The notes below the pieces were generated by a model. That model had not been told where the DNA came from and ran no database searches. It saw only the letters and a program-made list of their open reading frames with translations. Below are positions 8,618 through 16,518 of a DNA stretch of 64,000 nucleotides, in pieces (within the stretch, counting starts at the first letter, position 1; every line of letters starts with the position of its first letter). Origin of the DNA: Rhabdothermincola salaria (GTDB lineage Bacteria; Actinomycetota; Acidimicrobiia; Acidimicrobiales; Acidimicrobilacustridaceae); NCBI RefSeq assembly GCF_021246445.1, contig NZ_JAJQXW010000003.1, positions 310,001 to 374,000 of the forward strand, in the 5' to 3' direction. A program made the translations under genes and the position numbers.

Positions 8618-9628
8618 TCAGGGCGCAGGCGACGCGGAGGTGGCCGAGGCGTGGTCGAGGGACTGCTGCAGGCCGGACACCATCTGGTCCATGAACGGGG
8701 GCACCGCCCCCTCGGGGATGGCGGCCAGGTCGGCCCGGGCGGCCTCGACGTCGCCGGCGTTGCGCAAGAGGATGGCCCGGAAGACCCGGGCGTCGGCGTA
8801 GCCGGGGTCGATGGCCAGCGCCTCGTCGAGACGGGCCCGGGCCTCCCCCTCGAGCTCTGCCGCCGCCTCGCTGTCGGAGTTGAGGGCCAGGGTGTGCAGC
8901 ACCCACCCCTGGTAGGTGAGGGCCTCGGTGTTGGCCGGCTGGATGGCCAGGACCTCTTCGTACGTCTCGATGGCCAGCCGGTAGGAATCCAGGGCGGCAT
9001 CCCCGTCGCCGTCCTGGAGGTGCTGGGTGGCCTCACCGGTGTGCTGCTGGGCGGCGAGGAGCAGGTCGCGGGTGGACAGGCGGATGTCGCCGCTGGCGGT
9101 GCCGCCCGGCGTGCGGTCGCCTGACGCCTGGGCCAGGAGGACCCCGCCGACGACGGCGAGCACGACCACGGCCGCCACGCCCCCGAGGATCCGGCCCCAC
9201 GATCGAGGCGGGCGGACCTGCTCCGCCAGGGCCTGGCGGTCGTCGATGGCACGCAGCACTGCGGCCGTGCGCGCCGTGTAGTCGTCCTTGAGCTCCGCGT
9301 AGTCGGTGTCGTCGACGTCGCCGGCTTCGTGCTCGCGTTCGAGGTCGGCCAGGGACGCGAGGAGGAAGTCGCGCTCCTCCTCGAGGGCGGCCAGGGCGTC
9401 GGGGTCGAGCTGACGGCGGACCTGGGTGCCGGCCCGCCGCGCGGCGCGAGCCGAACCCGACCCGGTCCGCGAGCTGGCGGTACCGGGTCGTGACGCCGGG
9501 CCTGCACTGGCGGCTCGCGCCGCCCGCCGGGCGGCGGTGCCCGCCGCCGGGGTCGTTCCCGCGAGCGGTGACGGGTCGGCCGGAGGGGAGGGGTCGACCG
9601 GGCCCTCGGTGGGCTCGCCGTCGGTCAC
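8618..9628 (-). CDS. CcmI-like cytochrome c biogenesis protein with TPR region
   Basis: This 336-residue last gene of the ccm operon is probably the CcmI/CycH-like chaperone that presents apocytochrome c to the CcmF-H ligation complex. After a low-complexity Ala/Arg/Ser-rich N terminus there is a charged helical segment (ALEEERDFLLASLADLERE, typical of CcmI-type proteins), one transmembrane helix (GGVAAVVVLAVVGGVLLAQA, about residue 165), and an extracytoplasmic part with TPR-like helices (AALDSYRLAIETYEEVLAIQP, DEALAIDPGYADARVF). The GTG start at 9628 overlaps the ccmH stop. Another TPR membrane protein is possible, but operon position and domain order favour CcmI. Confidence 0.78.
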   Translation of the reverse strand: MTDGEPTEGPVDPSPPADPSPLAGTTPAAGTAARRAARAASAGPASRPGTASSRTGSGSARAARRAGTQVRRQLDPDALAALEEERDFLLASLADLEREHEAGDVDDTDYAELKDDYTARTAAVLRAIDDRQALAEQVRPPRSWGRILGGVAAVVVLAVVGGVLLAQASGDRTPGGTASGDIRLSTRDLLLAAQQHTGEATQHLQDGDGDAALDSYRLAIETYEEVLAIQPANTEALTYQGWVLHTLALNSDSEAAAELEGEARARLDEALAIDPGYADARVFRAILLRNAGDVEAARADLAAIPEGAVPPFMDQMVSGLQQSLDHASATSASPAP

Positions 9629-10167
9629 CGACTCGAGCCCTCGCCGTGCACGTCGTCGGGGTGGCGGTGGCGGAGGGCGTCGGCCACCAGGGCCCGGTCG
9701 GCGTCGGTGGCGGCCCGGGCGGTGGGGTCGTGCTGCCAGCGCCGGAAGACGATGACCAGCGCGGTCAGCGCGATCACGACGGCGACCACCGGGATCACCC
9801 ACACCAGGGCGCCGACACCACTGCTCGGCGGGGTGAGCAGCGTCTCCTCACCGAAGCGGGAGACCAGGTAGGCCCGGATCTCGTCGTCGCTCTGACCCTG
9901 TTCGATGCGCAGCGCCATGTCGCGCCGGATCTCCTGCGATGACGGGTGGTTCGAGTCGGCGACGGACTCCCCTCCACAGGACGGGCAGGCCACGGTGCGA
10001 GCCAGGTCGGTGACCCGGTCCTGGGCCGTCATCTCGCCGGTGGTGCCCTGCGAGCCGAAGGCGAGCAGGCTCACCACCACCACGAACAGCACCGCCCACG
10101 GCAACCAGCGCCGCACCGGGGACCCCGGAGCGAAGGGCGACGGCGGCGGTTGTGTCACGGAGCTCAC
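9625..10167 (-). CDS. ccmH: Cytochrome c maturation protein CcmH
   Basis: This 180-residue membrane-anchored thiol-redox protein of the System I ligation module keeps apocytochrome CXXCH motifs reduced. It has a transmembrane helix near residue 20 (WLPWAVLFVVVVSLLAFG), the redox motif in RTVACPSCGGESVADSN and the conserved helical block (EIRRDMALRIEQGQSDDEI, then YLVSRFGEETLLTPP). A second transmembrane helix follows. The classical LRCxxCQ motif is here ACPSCGG, so the Arg before the first Cys is replaced by Ala. The GTG start overlaps the stop of the thioredoxin gene. Length and order match short CcmH/CcmL proteins. Confidence 0.9.
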   Translation of the reverse strand: MSSVTQPPPSPFAPGSPVRRWLPWAVLFVVVVSLLAFGSQGTTGEMTAQDRVTDLARTVACPSCGGESVADSNHPSSQEIRRDMALRIEQGQSDDEIRAYLVSRFGEETLLTPPSSGVGALVWVIPVVAVVIALTALVIVFRRWQHDPTARAATDADRALVADALRHRHPDDVHGEGSSR

Positions 10168-10784
10168 GGGTCCTCCCCCTGGTCGTCGTCCCCCGCCGCT
10201 TCGTACCTGTCGATCTCGGCGTCGAGGCCGGCGGCGGTGACGCCGCTGACGTACTTGGCCACGACCTGGCCGTTGGGCGCCACCAGGTAGGACTCGGGGA
10301 CGGCGGTCACTCCGAAGTCGAGGGCGATGCGCCCCGTGCCCTCGCCGACCAGGACGGGCCAGTCGCCGCCCCGCTGCTCGAAGAACTCCCGGATGGTGCG
10401 CTCCTCCTCGCCCCCGAACTGCACGGCCACGATGGAGACGCCATCGCCCGCCGCGGCGTGCTCCTCGGAGAAGCGGACCAGTTCGGGGTGCTCGACGATG
10501 CACGGGGTGCACCAGGTGGCGAAGAAGTTGACGACGACCCAGTCGCCCCGGAAACGGTCGATGTCGTAGGTCTCGCCGTCGAGCGTGGTGCCCACCACCG
10601 GCGGCACGGCCCGCCCCACAGCGGTGGTGTTGACGGCATCGTCGCCCGTGGGCCGGGTGGCCAGCACCACGATGAAGACGACGAGCACGAGGCCCACGGC
10701 GATGGCGGCGTTGCGGGCCAGGTGGCTGCCCCCGCGGGAGACGACCTCACCGGACGGCGGCCGGGTGGACGGCGGGGTGGTCAT
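10164..10784 (-). CDS. TlpA/CcmG-like membrane-anchored thiol-disulfide oxidoreductase
   Basis: This 206-residue protein has one N-terminal transmembrane anchor (NAAIAVGLVLVVFIVVLAT, about residues 25-43) and an extracytoplasmic thioredoxin fold. The active site is FFATWCTPCIVEHPE (WCTPC), and the cis-proline lies in AVPESYLVAPNG. In System I this component (CcmG/DsbE) passes electrons to CcmH and apocytochrome c. The ATG at 10784 overlaps the ccmF stop and its own stop overlaps ccmH. This position between ccmF and ccmH is classical for ccmG and makes that role more likely than a general ResA/TlpA. Confidence 0.9.
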   Translation of the reverse strand: MTTPPSTRPPSGEVVSRGGSHLARNAAIAVGLVLVVFIVVLATRPTGDDAVNTTAVGRAVPPVVGTTLDGETYDIDRFRGDWVVVNFFATWCTPCIVEHPELVRFSEEHAAAGDGVSIVAVQFGGEEERTIREFFEQRGGDWPVLVGEGTGRIALDFGVTAVPESYLVAPNGQVVAKYVSGVTAAGLDAEIDRYEAAGDDDQGEDP

Positions 10785-12862
10785 CGGCTTCCGTCCGCGG
10801 ACTCGGCGGGATGTACCCGCGCCGGGCCCGCCGCCCCGACCGGCTCGGCCCGAGGGGTCGCCTCGGACGGCGCCTCGTCGATCGGTTCGGCGTCGTCGTG
10901 TCCCCCACCGGAGCCCTGCCGCGCTCCGCCGATGGGGGCCGACACGGGATCGATGGGGTTGCGGCGCCGACCGGGGAACACCGCCAGCAGGGTGCCGAGC
11001 GCCATGACACCCCCGCCGATCCACAGCCACACGACCAGGGGCTGGATGGTGACCCGGATGGTGACCGTGTCGTTCTCGGCGTCGGGGAGGCCCAGCAGGG
11101 TGAGGGCCACGTCGTGGGTGAGGGTGGTGCGCACCGAGGGGGTCCCGATGGTCTGCCCACCGAAGCTGAACTGGTTGATGGCCGGCGCCCAGGGGCCGGT
11201 GCCGTCGACGAGGATCTGCGCCGCCACCACGGTCTTCTCCGGCAGCTCGTCGATGGTCTGCTCGACGTAGGTGAGCTCGTGGCCGGCGAAGGAGGCGGTC
11301 TCGCCCGGGGCCAGCGTGAACTCGGCCTGGCGGACGTAGCTGCCACTGGCAGCCACGGCGACGGCGACCATGATCACGCCGAGGTGGACCACCATGCCGC
11401 CGTTGGCCCGTCCGACGAAGCCCCGCCACCCCTGGCGGCGGCCGGCGAGGACGAGCTGGCGTACGGCCGAACCGGCCGCGAACCCGCCGAGGCCGAAGGC
11501 CAGCAGCGGCGCCAGGCCCCGGGCCCCGGCGACGACGGCGACGGCGAGGGCGGCGGCGCCGGCCCAGGCCGGCCAGATGAGTCGGTGGCGCAACAGCTCA
11601 CCGCTGGCCTTGCGCCACGGCAGCACCGGAGCCACGGCCATGAGGAACAACAAGGTGAGCCCGATGGGGGTGGTCATGCGGTTGAAGTAGGGCACGCCCA
11701 CGGAGATGCGGTCGTCGTTGAACGCCTCGATCAGCAGCGGGAACACGGTGCCCAACAGCACCACGAAGGCGAACGCGGCGAACAGCACGTTGTTGGCGAG
11801 GAAGGCGCCCTCCCGCGACAGCGGCGAGTCGATGCGCCCCGGCGCCCGGAGGCGATCGCCGCGCCAGCCGATGAGGCCCACGCTCACGATCACGATGAGG
11901 GCGAAGAACGCCAGGATCGCGGGGCCGATGGCGGACTCGGTGAAGGCGTGGACGCTGTCGAGCACACCCGACCGGGTGATGAAGGTCCCCAGGATGGTCA
12001 GTGCGAAGGTGGCACACAGCAACGACAGGTTCCAGACCCGCAGCATCCCCCGGCGCTCCTGCACCATGACCGAGTGCAGGTAGGCGGTGCCGGTGAGCCA
12101 GGGCAGCAGGGACGCGTTCTCGACCGGGTCCCACGCCCAGTAGCCACCCCAGCCCAGCACCTCGTAGCTCCACCAGGCGCCGAGAACGATGCCGAGGGTG
12201 AGGAAGCCCCAGGCGATGAGGGTCCAGCGGCGGGTGGCCAACAGCCACCCCTCCCCCACCCGACCGGTGGCGAGGGCGGCGACGGCGAAGGCGAAGGGCA
12301 CGGTGAACCCGACGTAGCCCAGGTAGAGCATCGGCGGGTGGAACGCCATGAGCGGGTGGTTCTGCAGCAACGGGTTGGGACCGGGACCGTCGAAGCCCGG
12401 AGGGGGGTCGAACGCCAGGAACGGGTTGGCCGGGCCCCGCATGAGCAGGAAGAAGAAGGCGCAGACCACGAACATGGTGACCAGCGCCCAACCCACCAGT
12501 GGGTCGTCGAGGCGCTTGCGGAACTTGACGACCACCGCCGTGAGGTAGCCGCCGAGGATGGTGGCCCACAAGATGATGGACCCCTCGAGCGCGCCCCAGA
12601 GGGTGGCGAAGTTGTACAGCGCCGGGGTGCGCGACGAGCCGTTGTCGGCCACGAACTTCACGGTGAAGTCGCGGGTGATGAGGGCCCGTTCCATGGCGAC
12701 GGTCGCCAGGAGGCCTCCGAGGAACACGAGCACCCCGTAGACGAGCGCCTGACGCCGCAGAGCAGGCTTGTCGCGCACCAGGCCGTAGGCGACGGTGAGG
12801 CCGCCGACGATGGACGCCGCCAACCCGAGCGCTACGCCGGCCGTGCCGAGGGCCAGGTTCAT
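10781..12862 (-). CDS. ccmF: Cytochrome c haem lyase subunit CcmF
   Basis: This 693-residue polytopic membrane protein joins haem from holo-CcmE to apocytochrome c. The WWD haem-handling signature is complete (WGGYWAWDPVENASLLPWLT, about residues 223-242). Many transmembrane segments flank it, with further conserved blocks (NNPLMAFHP-like LLQNHPLMAFHPPMLYLGYV, TRSGVLDSVHAF). The C terminus holds a large extracytoplasmic segment followed by a final helix and an acidic, low-complexity tail of about 60 residues that is longer than usual. It overlaps ccmE upstream and the thioredoxin gene downstream by four bases each. Confidence 0.95.
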   Translation of the reverse strand: MNLALGTAGVALGLAASIVGGLTVAYGLVRDKPALRRQALVYGVLVFLGGLLATVAMERALITRDFTVKFVADNGSSRTPALYNFATLWGALEGSIILWATILGGYLTAVVVKFRKRLDDPLVGWALVTMFVVCAFFFLLMRGPANPFLAFDPPPGFDGPGPNPLLQNHPLMAFHPPMLYLGYVGFTVPFAFAVAALATGRVGEGWLLATRRWTLIAWGFLTLGIVLGAWWSYEVLGWGGYWAWDPVENASLLPWLTGTAYLHSVMVQERRGMLRVWNLSLLCATFALTILGTFITRSGVLDSVHAFTESAIGPAILAFFALIVIVSVGLIGWRGDRLRAPGRIDSPLSREGAFLANNVLFAAFAFVVLLGTVFPLLIEAFNDDRISVGVPYFNRMTTPIGLTLLFLMAVAPVLPWRKASGELLRHRLIWPAWAGAAALAVAVVAGARGLAPLLAFGLGGFAAGSAVRQLVLAGRRQGWRGFVGRANGGMVVHLGVIMVAVAVAASGSYVRQAEFTLAPGETASFAGHELTYVEQTIDELPEKTVVAAQILVDGTGPWAPAINQFSFGGQTIGTPSVRTTLTHDVALTLLGLPDAENDTVTIRVTIQPLVVWLWIGGGVMALGTLLAVFPGRRRNPIDPVSAPIGGARQGSGGGHDDAEPIDEAPSEATPRAEPVGAAGPARVHPAESADGSR

Positions 12863-13476
12863 GAGGTGCCTGCCTGCCCCGTCTCCCCCTCGGCCACGGT
12901 CGGCTCGCCGGACCCGGAGGACACGTCGCCGCCCTCCTCGGCGTCCTCGAGACGGTCGCCCTCTTTGGCCTTGTAGTTCTCGTCGTGCTTGACGAGCATC
13001 CGATCGGAGAGGAACAACGGCGCGCCGTCGGCGTTGGCCGGCCCGGACAGCTCGCCGTCGGGACCCTCGGCGAAGCGGCCCTCGAGGACCACCGGGATGT
13101 CGGGCTGGAACAGCTCGGGCGGGTCGCCGAAGTGCTGCACGGGCACCTCGACGCCGTTGAAGGTGACGTCGAAGCTGACTCCGTCGTCGGTGCGCACCAC
13201 CGACGGGCCGATGACCGTGCCCTGCAGGCGGAACCGGTCGGTGCCCAGCTCCTCCTGGCGCTCGACCGCCTCGTCGGCGTTGTAGAAGAACAGCGTGGCG
13301 TTGCCGAGGGCGTTGACGAGGACGAACGCGCCCACTGCGACGATGGCGACGATCACGGCGATGACGGGCAGCTTGGCCCGGGTGCTGCCCGGGCGACGGG
13401 GGGCCTCGGGGGCCAGGCCCGGTCCGGCGGTCTCGCCGGGGGCGGCGCTCGGGCCCGTGCGGGGGGTCAGCTCCAC
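12859..13476 (-). CDS. ccmE: Haem chaperone CcmE
   Basis: This 205-residue, single-pass membrane protein binds haem covalently outside the cytoplasmic membrane and hands it to CcmF. The anchor is KLPVIAVIVAIVAVGAFVLV (about residues 35-54), and the OB-fold strands include FRLQGTVIGPSV and VSFDVTFNG. The haem-attachment motif LVKHDENY is present with the required His. The tail after it is acidic and Ser/Glu-rich, about 45 residues longer than in proteobacterial CcmE. A GTG at 13474-13476 is the likely start; it lies inside the end of ccmD, a 10-base overlap. The upstream extension of this frame is ccmD read in the wrong frame. Confidence 0.93.
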   Translation of the reverse strand: MELTPRTGPSAAPGETAGPGLAPEAPRRPGSTRAKLPVIAVIVAIVAVGAFVLVNALGNATLFFYNADEAVERQEELGTDRFRLQGTVIGPSVVRTDDGVSFDVTFNGVEVPVQHFGDPPELFQPDIPVVLEGRFAEGPDGELSGPANADGAPLFLSDRMLVKHDENYKAKEGDRLEDAEEGGDVSSGSGEPTVAEGETGQAGTS

Positions 13477-13604
13477 CGACGGTCCTCCGGCGGCACCTGG
13501 CGGCTGAGGCGGCGGCCCTTGGCCACCGTGGTGACGGCGTAGACCGCCAACGTGGCGAGCACCGCCACCCAGGCCACGATCACATACCACCACATGGACG
13601 TCAC
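13467..13604 (-). CDS. ccmD: Small membrane protein CcmD
   Basis: This 45-residue protein has a single transmembrane helix (WWYVIVAWVAVLATLAVYAV) and a short basic tail (KGRRLSRQ). In System I, CcmD holds the CcmABC complex to CcmE so that holo-CcmE is released. The GTG start overlaps the ccmC stop (GTGA), and the 3' end overlaps ccmE by 10 bases. The aromatic start followed by one helix and a basic cytoplasmic end is the usual CcmD pattern. Its identification rests on size, topology and position more than on residue conservation. Confidence 0.82.
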   Translation of the reverse strand: MTSMWWYVIVAWVAVLATLAVYAVTTVAKGRRLSRQVPPEDRRWS

Positions 13605-14455
13605 GGGGTCACCTCGTCGTTGGGTCGAGCGGGGCCGCCGGCGGGCTCGGGCGCCGATGGCGCGGACACCGTGCCGGTGGCTTCGGCACGCCGCTCGGCG
13701 ATGGCCGCCGACAAGCCCTGTCCGGCCACCTGCTCCTCGAGCCAGGCCACCCGGAAGCGGTGGATCAGCAGCCAGGCGAAGATCAGCCCGAAGGTGACGA
13801 ACCCGAAGAACAGGGCGAAGAGCATGAGCCCCTCGATGGTGGCGCCGGGACCGTCGGCGAAGAGGCTGGCCTCCTGGTGCAGCGTGCGCCACCAGTCCAC
13901 CGACTGGCGCACGATGATCACGTTGGGCACCAACAACAGCCCGACGATGGCGGCGCGCTTGGCCCGCACCGTGTAGTCGGCGGGCAGCCGCCGCACGGCG
14001 AGGTAGCCGAGCAGCAACAAGAACAGCATCGCCGAGGACGTGAGCCGGGCGTCCCAGACCCAGAACACGCCCCAGGTGGGACGACCCCACAGCGACCCGG
14101 TGACGAGGGTGAGGGCGGTGAACACCGCGGCGATCTCGGCCGAGGCGTAGGCCACCAGCTCCCACCACTGCGACTTCTTCCAGAGGTACATGACGCTGCC
14201 GATGGTGGTGAGGAAGCAGCCCACGTAGGCAAGGGTGGCCGAGGGGACGTGGATGTAGAGGATGCGCACCGACTCGTCCTGGACGAAGTCGGGCGGGGTC
14301 CACCACAGACCGAGCAGCGCGAGGAACACCGTGGCCACGATGGCGAGCAGGCCGATCACCCGGGTGACCCCCGACCCGGTGGAGGTCGGAGCCGGCACCG
14401 TCGGGTCCGTTGCGGGGGCCGCCGACCCGGGGGTGGCCTTCGACTCGATCGTCAC
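13601..14455 (-). CDS. ccmC: Haem exporter/handling protein CcmC
   Basis: This 284-residue protein with six predicted transmembrane segments loads haem onto CcmE. The WWD motif is intact (WGVFWVWDARLTSSAMLFLL), and the flanking haem-ligand regions with His are present (ILYIHVPSATLAYVG and DWWRTLHQEASLF). N- and C-terminal cytoplasmic tails are Pro/Ala-rich and longer than in proteobacteria. The GTG at 14453-14455 overlaps the ccmB stop; the longer frame before it is shadow sequence inside ccmB. It acts with CcmA, CcmB and CcmD, all encoded next to it. Confidence 0.94.
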   Translation of the reverse strand: MTIESKATPGSAAPATDPTVPAPTSTGSGVTRVIGLLAIVATVFLALLGLWWTPPDFVQDESVRILYIHVPSATLAYVGCFLTTIGSVMYLWKKSQWWELVAYASAEIAAVFTALTLVTGSLWGRPTWGVFWVWDARLTSSAMLFLLLLGYLAVRRLPADYTVRAKRAAIVGLLLVPNVIIVRQSVDWWRTLHQEASLFADGPGATIEGLMLFALFFGFVTFGLIFAWLLIHRFRVAWLEEQVAGQGLSAAIAERRAEATGTVSAPSAPEPAGGPARPNDEVTP

Positions 14456-15120
14456 GATTCCTCCAGCAGGGGCCCGAAGCCGAGCACCCCAGCCACGATG
14501 TAGAGCACAGCGAACACGGCCATCAGCCCGACCCAGGGCCAACCGTCGGCCGGGGCTCCGGCCAGTGCGGCCTCGAACGCCCGGGTCGAACCGATCAGCA
14601 CCGGCGCGAGCACCGGCAACAGTAGGAGCGGCAGCAGGGTTTCACGAACTCGGAGCCCGGCTGCCAGGACGCCGTAGAGGGTACCGGCCGCCGCGATCCC
14701 CGCGGTCGCGACCCCCACCGTGGCCAGCAGCAGCGGCCACCCCGTGAACGTGGTCGTGTAGAGCACCGCCACGCCCACCCCGAGCAGCACCTCGAGCACC
14801 AGGAGCTGCACGGCGACGGCCATGGCCTTGCCCAGGTAGATGCCCGACGGGTCGAGCCCGGAGAGCCGCAGAGCATCGCGGTTGCCGTCCGCGGCCTCCA
14901 CGGTGAAGGCCCGCTGGAGGGCCAACAGCCCGCTGAACAGCACGGCGACCCAGTAGAGACCCGGCGTCGCCCGCTCGAGCAGGCCGCGATCGGGATCGAG
15001 GGCGAAGGCGAACAGGACGAGCACCAGCAGGGCGAAGGGCACCACCTGGTTGAGCGCCACGCGCGACCGCAGCTCGAGGCGCAGGTCCTTGCCGGCCACC
15101 AGCCAGGCGTCATGCCACAT
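14452..15120 (-). CDS. ccmB: Haem exporter permease CcmB
   Basis: This 222-residue integral membrane subunit of the CcmAB ATPase drives release of haem-loaded CcmE. It starts with the usual amphipathic block (AWLVAGKDLRLELRSRVALN) followed by about six hydrophobic helices. A loop carrying GNRDALRLSGLDPSGIYLGK corresponds to the conserved CcmB cytoplasmic motif. The ATG start overlaps the 3' end of ccmA by 11 bases, and the stop overlaps ccmC. Confidence 0.92.
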   Translation of the reverse strand: MWHDAWLVAGKDLRLELRSRVALNQVVPFALLVLVLFAFALDPDRGLLERATPGLYWVAVLFSGLLALQRAFTVEAADGNRDALRLSGLDPSGIYLGKAMAVAVQLLVLEVLLGVGVAVLYTTTFTGWPLLLATVGVATAGIAAAGTLYGVLAAGLRVRETLLPLLLLPVLAPVLIGSTRAFEAALAGAPADGWPWVGLMAVFAVLYIVAGVLGFGPLLEES

Positions 15121-15889
15121 CGCTGCGACCGTCCTGGTGGGCGTCGTCCGGCGTGACCGATGACCGCGCCACCACGTCGCTCGGACGGCCCACCTCGGCG
15201 TAGGTGGCCCCGCCGGCGACGGTGACCACCCGGTCGGCCAGGGCCACGGCCCGATCGAGCTCGTGAGAGCTCATCACGACGGTGGCACCGGCGTCGGCCG
15301 CGTCGCGGACGAGCTGGTCGACGAGGTCGCGCCCCTCCTGGTCGAGCCCGGCATGGGGCTCGTCGAGCAGCCAGAGCTCGGGACGGCGGGCGATGAGCAC
15401 GGCGAGCGAGGTGCGCCGCCGCTGACCGGCCGACAAGCGTCCGACGGCGACGTGGCGCAAGCGGCCGTCGAGCCCCAGACGAGCCATGGCCGCGTCGGCG
15501 TCCTCGGTGCGGGCCCGGGCGGCGCGCGCCCAGAAGCGAACGTTGTCGGCCACCGTGAGCTCGTCGTACAACCCGGTGGCATGGCCCAGCAGGCCGACCC
15601 GGGGACGCACGGCCTTGCGGTCGGCCACCAGGTCCACCCCCAGCACCGTGGCCGTGCCCTCGGTCACGGGCACCAGCCCGGCCAGCGTCCTCAGCAGGGT
15701 CGTCTTGCCCGCCCCGTTGGGGCCGCGCAGCAGCACGATCTCGCGTCGGCGCACATCGAGGTCGGCGCCGGCGAGGGCCGGGAAGGCGCCCAGGAGCGCG
15801 ACCGCTCCCCGGAGGTGGACCACGGGTTCCGACGGCGACTCGGCACCGGGCGGCGGCCCCGGCTCGGCGCGGTGGGGGGTGGGCTCCAT
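15110..15889 (-). CDS. ccmA: Haem exporter ATPase CcmA
   Basis: This ABC ATPase of 259 residues is the first gene of the ccm operon. It has Walker A (LLRGPNGAGKTTLLRTLAGL), a signature (VGRLSAGQRRRTSLAVLIARR), Walker B (LWLLDEPHAGLD) and an H-loop (VVMSSHELDRAV). ATP hydrolysis powers transfer of haem through CcmB/CcmC/CcmE. The start is uncertain: ATG at 15889 is used, but ATG 15937 (inside a dispersed repeat) or GTG 15823 (just before the conserved strand VVHLRGAVAL) are possible. No good ribosome-binding site precedes any of them. Confidence 0.9.
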   Translation of the reverse strand: MEPTPHRAEPGPPPGAESPSEPVVHLRGAVALLGAFPALAGADLDVRRREIVLLRGPNGAGKTTLLRTLAGLVPVTEGTATVLGVDLVADRKAVRPRVGLLGHATGLYDELTVADNVRFWARAARARTEDADAAMARLGLDGRLRHVAVGRLSAGQRRRTSLAVLIARRPELWLLDEPHAGLDQEGRDLVDQLVRDAADAGATVVMSSHELDRAVALADRVVTVAGGATYAEVGRPSDVVARSSVTPDDAHQDGRSDVA

Positions 15890-15923
15890 GGGCGAAGCGC
15901 AGGGTACCTCGCCGCGACACTCA

Positions 15924-16007
15924 GCTCCGGTCGGCAAGCCTCCCTCCGCCGCCTTCGGCGAAACGCGTGACCTGACTGAGCCTCCGTCGCTGCGCTCCTC
16001 CGGCTGT
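15924..16007. repeat. Dispersed repeat B, copy 1
   Basis: About 84 bp beginning GCTCCGGTCGGCAAGCCTCC and ending near CTCCTCCGGCTGT. It is similar along its length to 16105-16189 with scattered substitutions and small indels. It lies between ccmA and repeat A copy 1. Confidence 0.85.
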
Positions 16008-16029
16008 CACCAGCACCCGCGCACCGTCT

Positions 16030-16099
16030 GGTGGGCGACGGGAGCGCCAGCGACCCGCCCACACCGCGTCCCGACGAGCTCGCGAGGAGGGCGCCATGG
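16030..16099. repeat. Dispersed repeat A, copy 1 (70 bp, identical to copy 2)
   Basis: Seventy bases starting GGTGGGCGACGGGAGCGCC and ending GGAGGGCGCCATGG are identical to 16427-16496. The element contains an inverted repeat (GTGGGCG at 16031-16037 with CGCCCAC at 16056-16062) and ends with AGGAGG spaced from an ATG like a translation start. From this ATG a 35-codon frame runs through repeat B copy 2. Confidence 0.93.
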
Positions 16100-16104
16100 C
16101 ATCT

Positions 16105-16189
16105 GCTCCGGTCGGCAAGCCTCCCTCCGCCGGCTTCACCGAAACGCGTACGCGTGCTGAGGCTCCGTCGCTGGCGCTCCTCCGCCTGT
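16105..16189. repeat. Dispersed repeat B, copy 2
   Basis: About 85 bp similar to 15924-16007, starting five bases after repeat A copy 1. The two B copies differ at the central segment (CGTGACCTGACTGA against CGTACGCGTGCTGA). Confidence 0.85.
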
Positions 16190-16426
16190 TGCGAGTTGGC
16201 TGACGGCCTGCGCCAGCAACTCGGGGCCGAGTGGGTTCCGGGGGGTGGCCCGTACCACCGGTTCTGACGCGCGCACGGGAGCGAGTGCGGCTCGGCGACC
16301 GCCGCCGGTGACCGACGAAGGGTTCGTCGACCCACGCCCGAGCTCGACGAAGCCGCCGCTCTGAGCGACCGAGCACGTCAGGTTCTGGTGCGGGACAGGA
16401 CCCGCCGGGACCCCGAGGACCCGACA

Positions 16427-16496
16427 GGTGGGCGACGGGAGCGCCAGCGACCCGCCCACACCGCGTCCCGACGAGCTCGCGAGGAGGGCGCCATGG
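16427..16496. repeat. Dispersed repeat A, copy 2
   Basis: Identical 70-bp copy of 16030-16099, ending 22 bases before the sortase start. Its terminal AGGAGG-N5-ATG would initiate an 18-codon frame that overlaps the sortase start in another frame. Confidence 0.93.
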
Positions 16497-16506
16497 TCAC
16501 AGTCGG

Positions 16507-16512
16507 TAGGGT
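16507..16512 (+). promoter_or_regulatory. -10 hexamer of a probable leaderless sortase promoter
   Basis: TAGGGT lies six bases before the GTG start at 16519, immediately after repeat A copy 2. No matching Shine-Dalgarno site serves the GTG. Confidence 0.45.
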
Positions 16513-16518
16513 CGCTGC

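Larger units (their letters stand above)
15890..16518. other. Gene-free interval filled with repeats, upstream of the ccm operon and sortase
   Basis: This 629-base stretch separates the divergent ccm operon and sortase gene. No conserved protein is recognised in any frame. It holds two copies each of an approximately 85-bp and a 70-bp repeat (listed separately) in the order B-A-B-unique-A. It also has a hairpin with a 7-bp stem at 16313-16329, and the sortase promoter at its right edge. The ccm promoter must lie at the left end, but I cannot point to a convincing -10/-35 pair. Confidence 0.8.

Noticed and set aside
16096-16203. 35-codon ORF with a perfect AGGAGG site
   Set aside because: It runs entirely through dispersed repeats, has no recognisable product and its start is part of the repeat; kept only as an observation.
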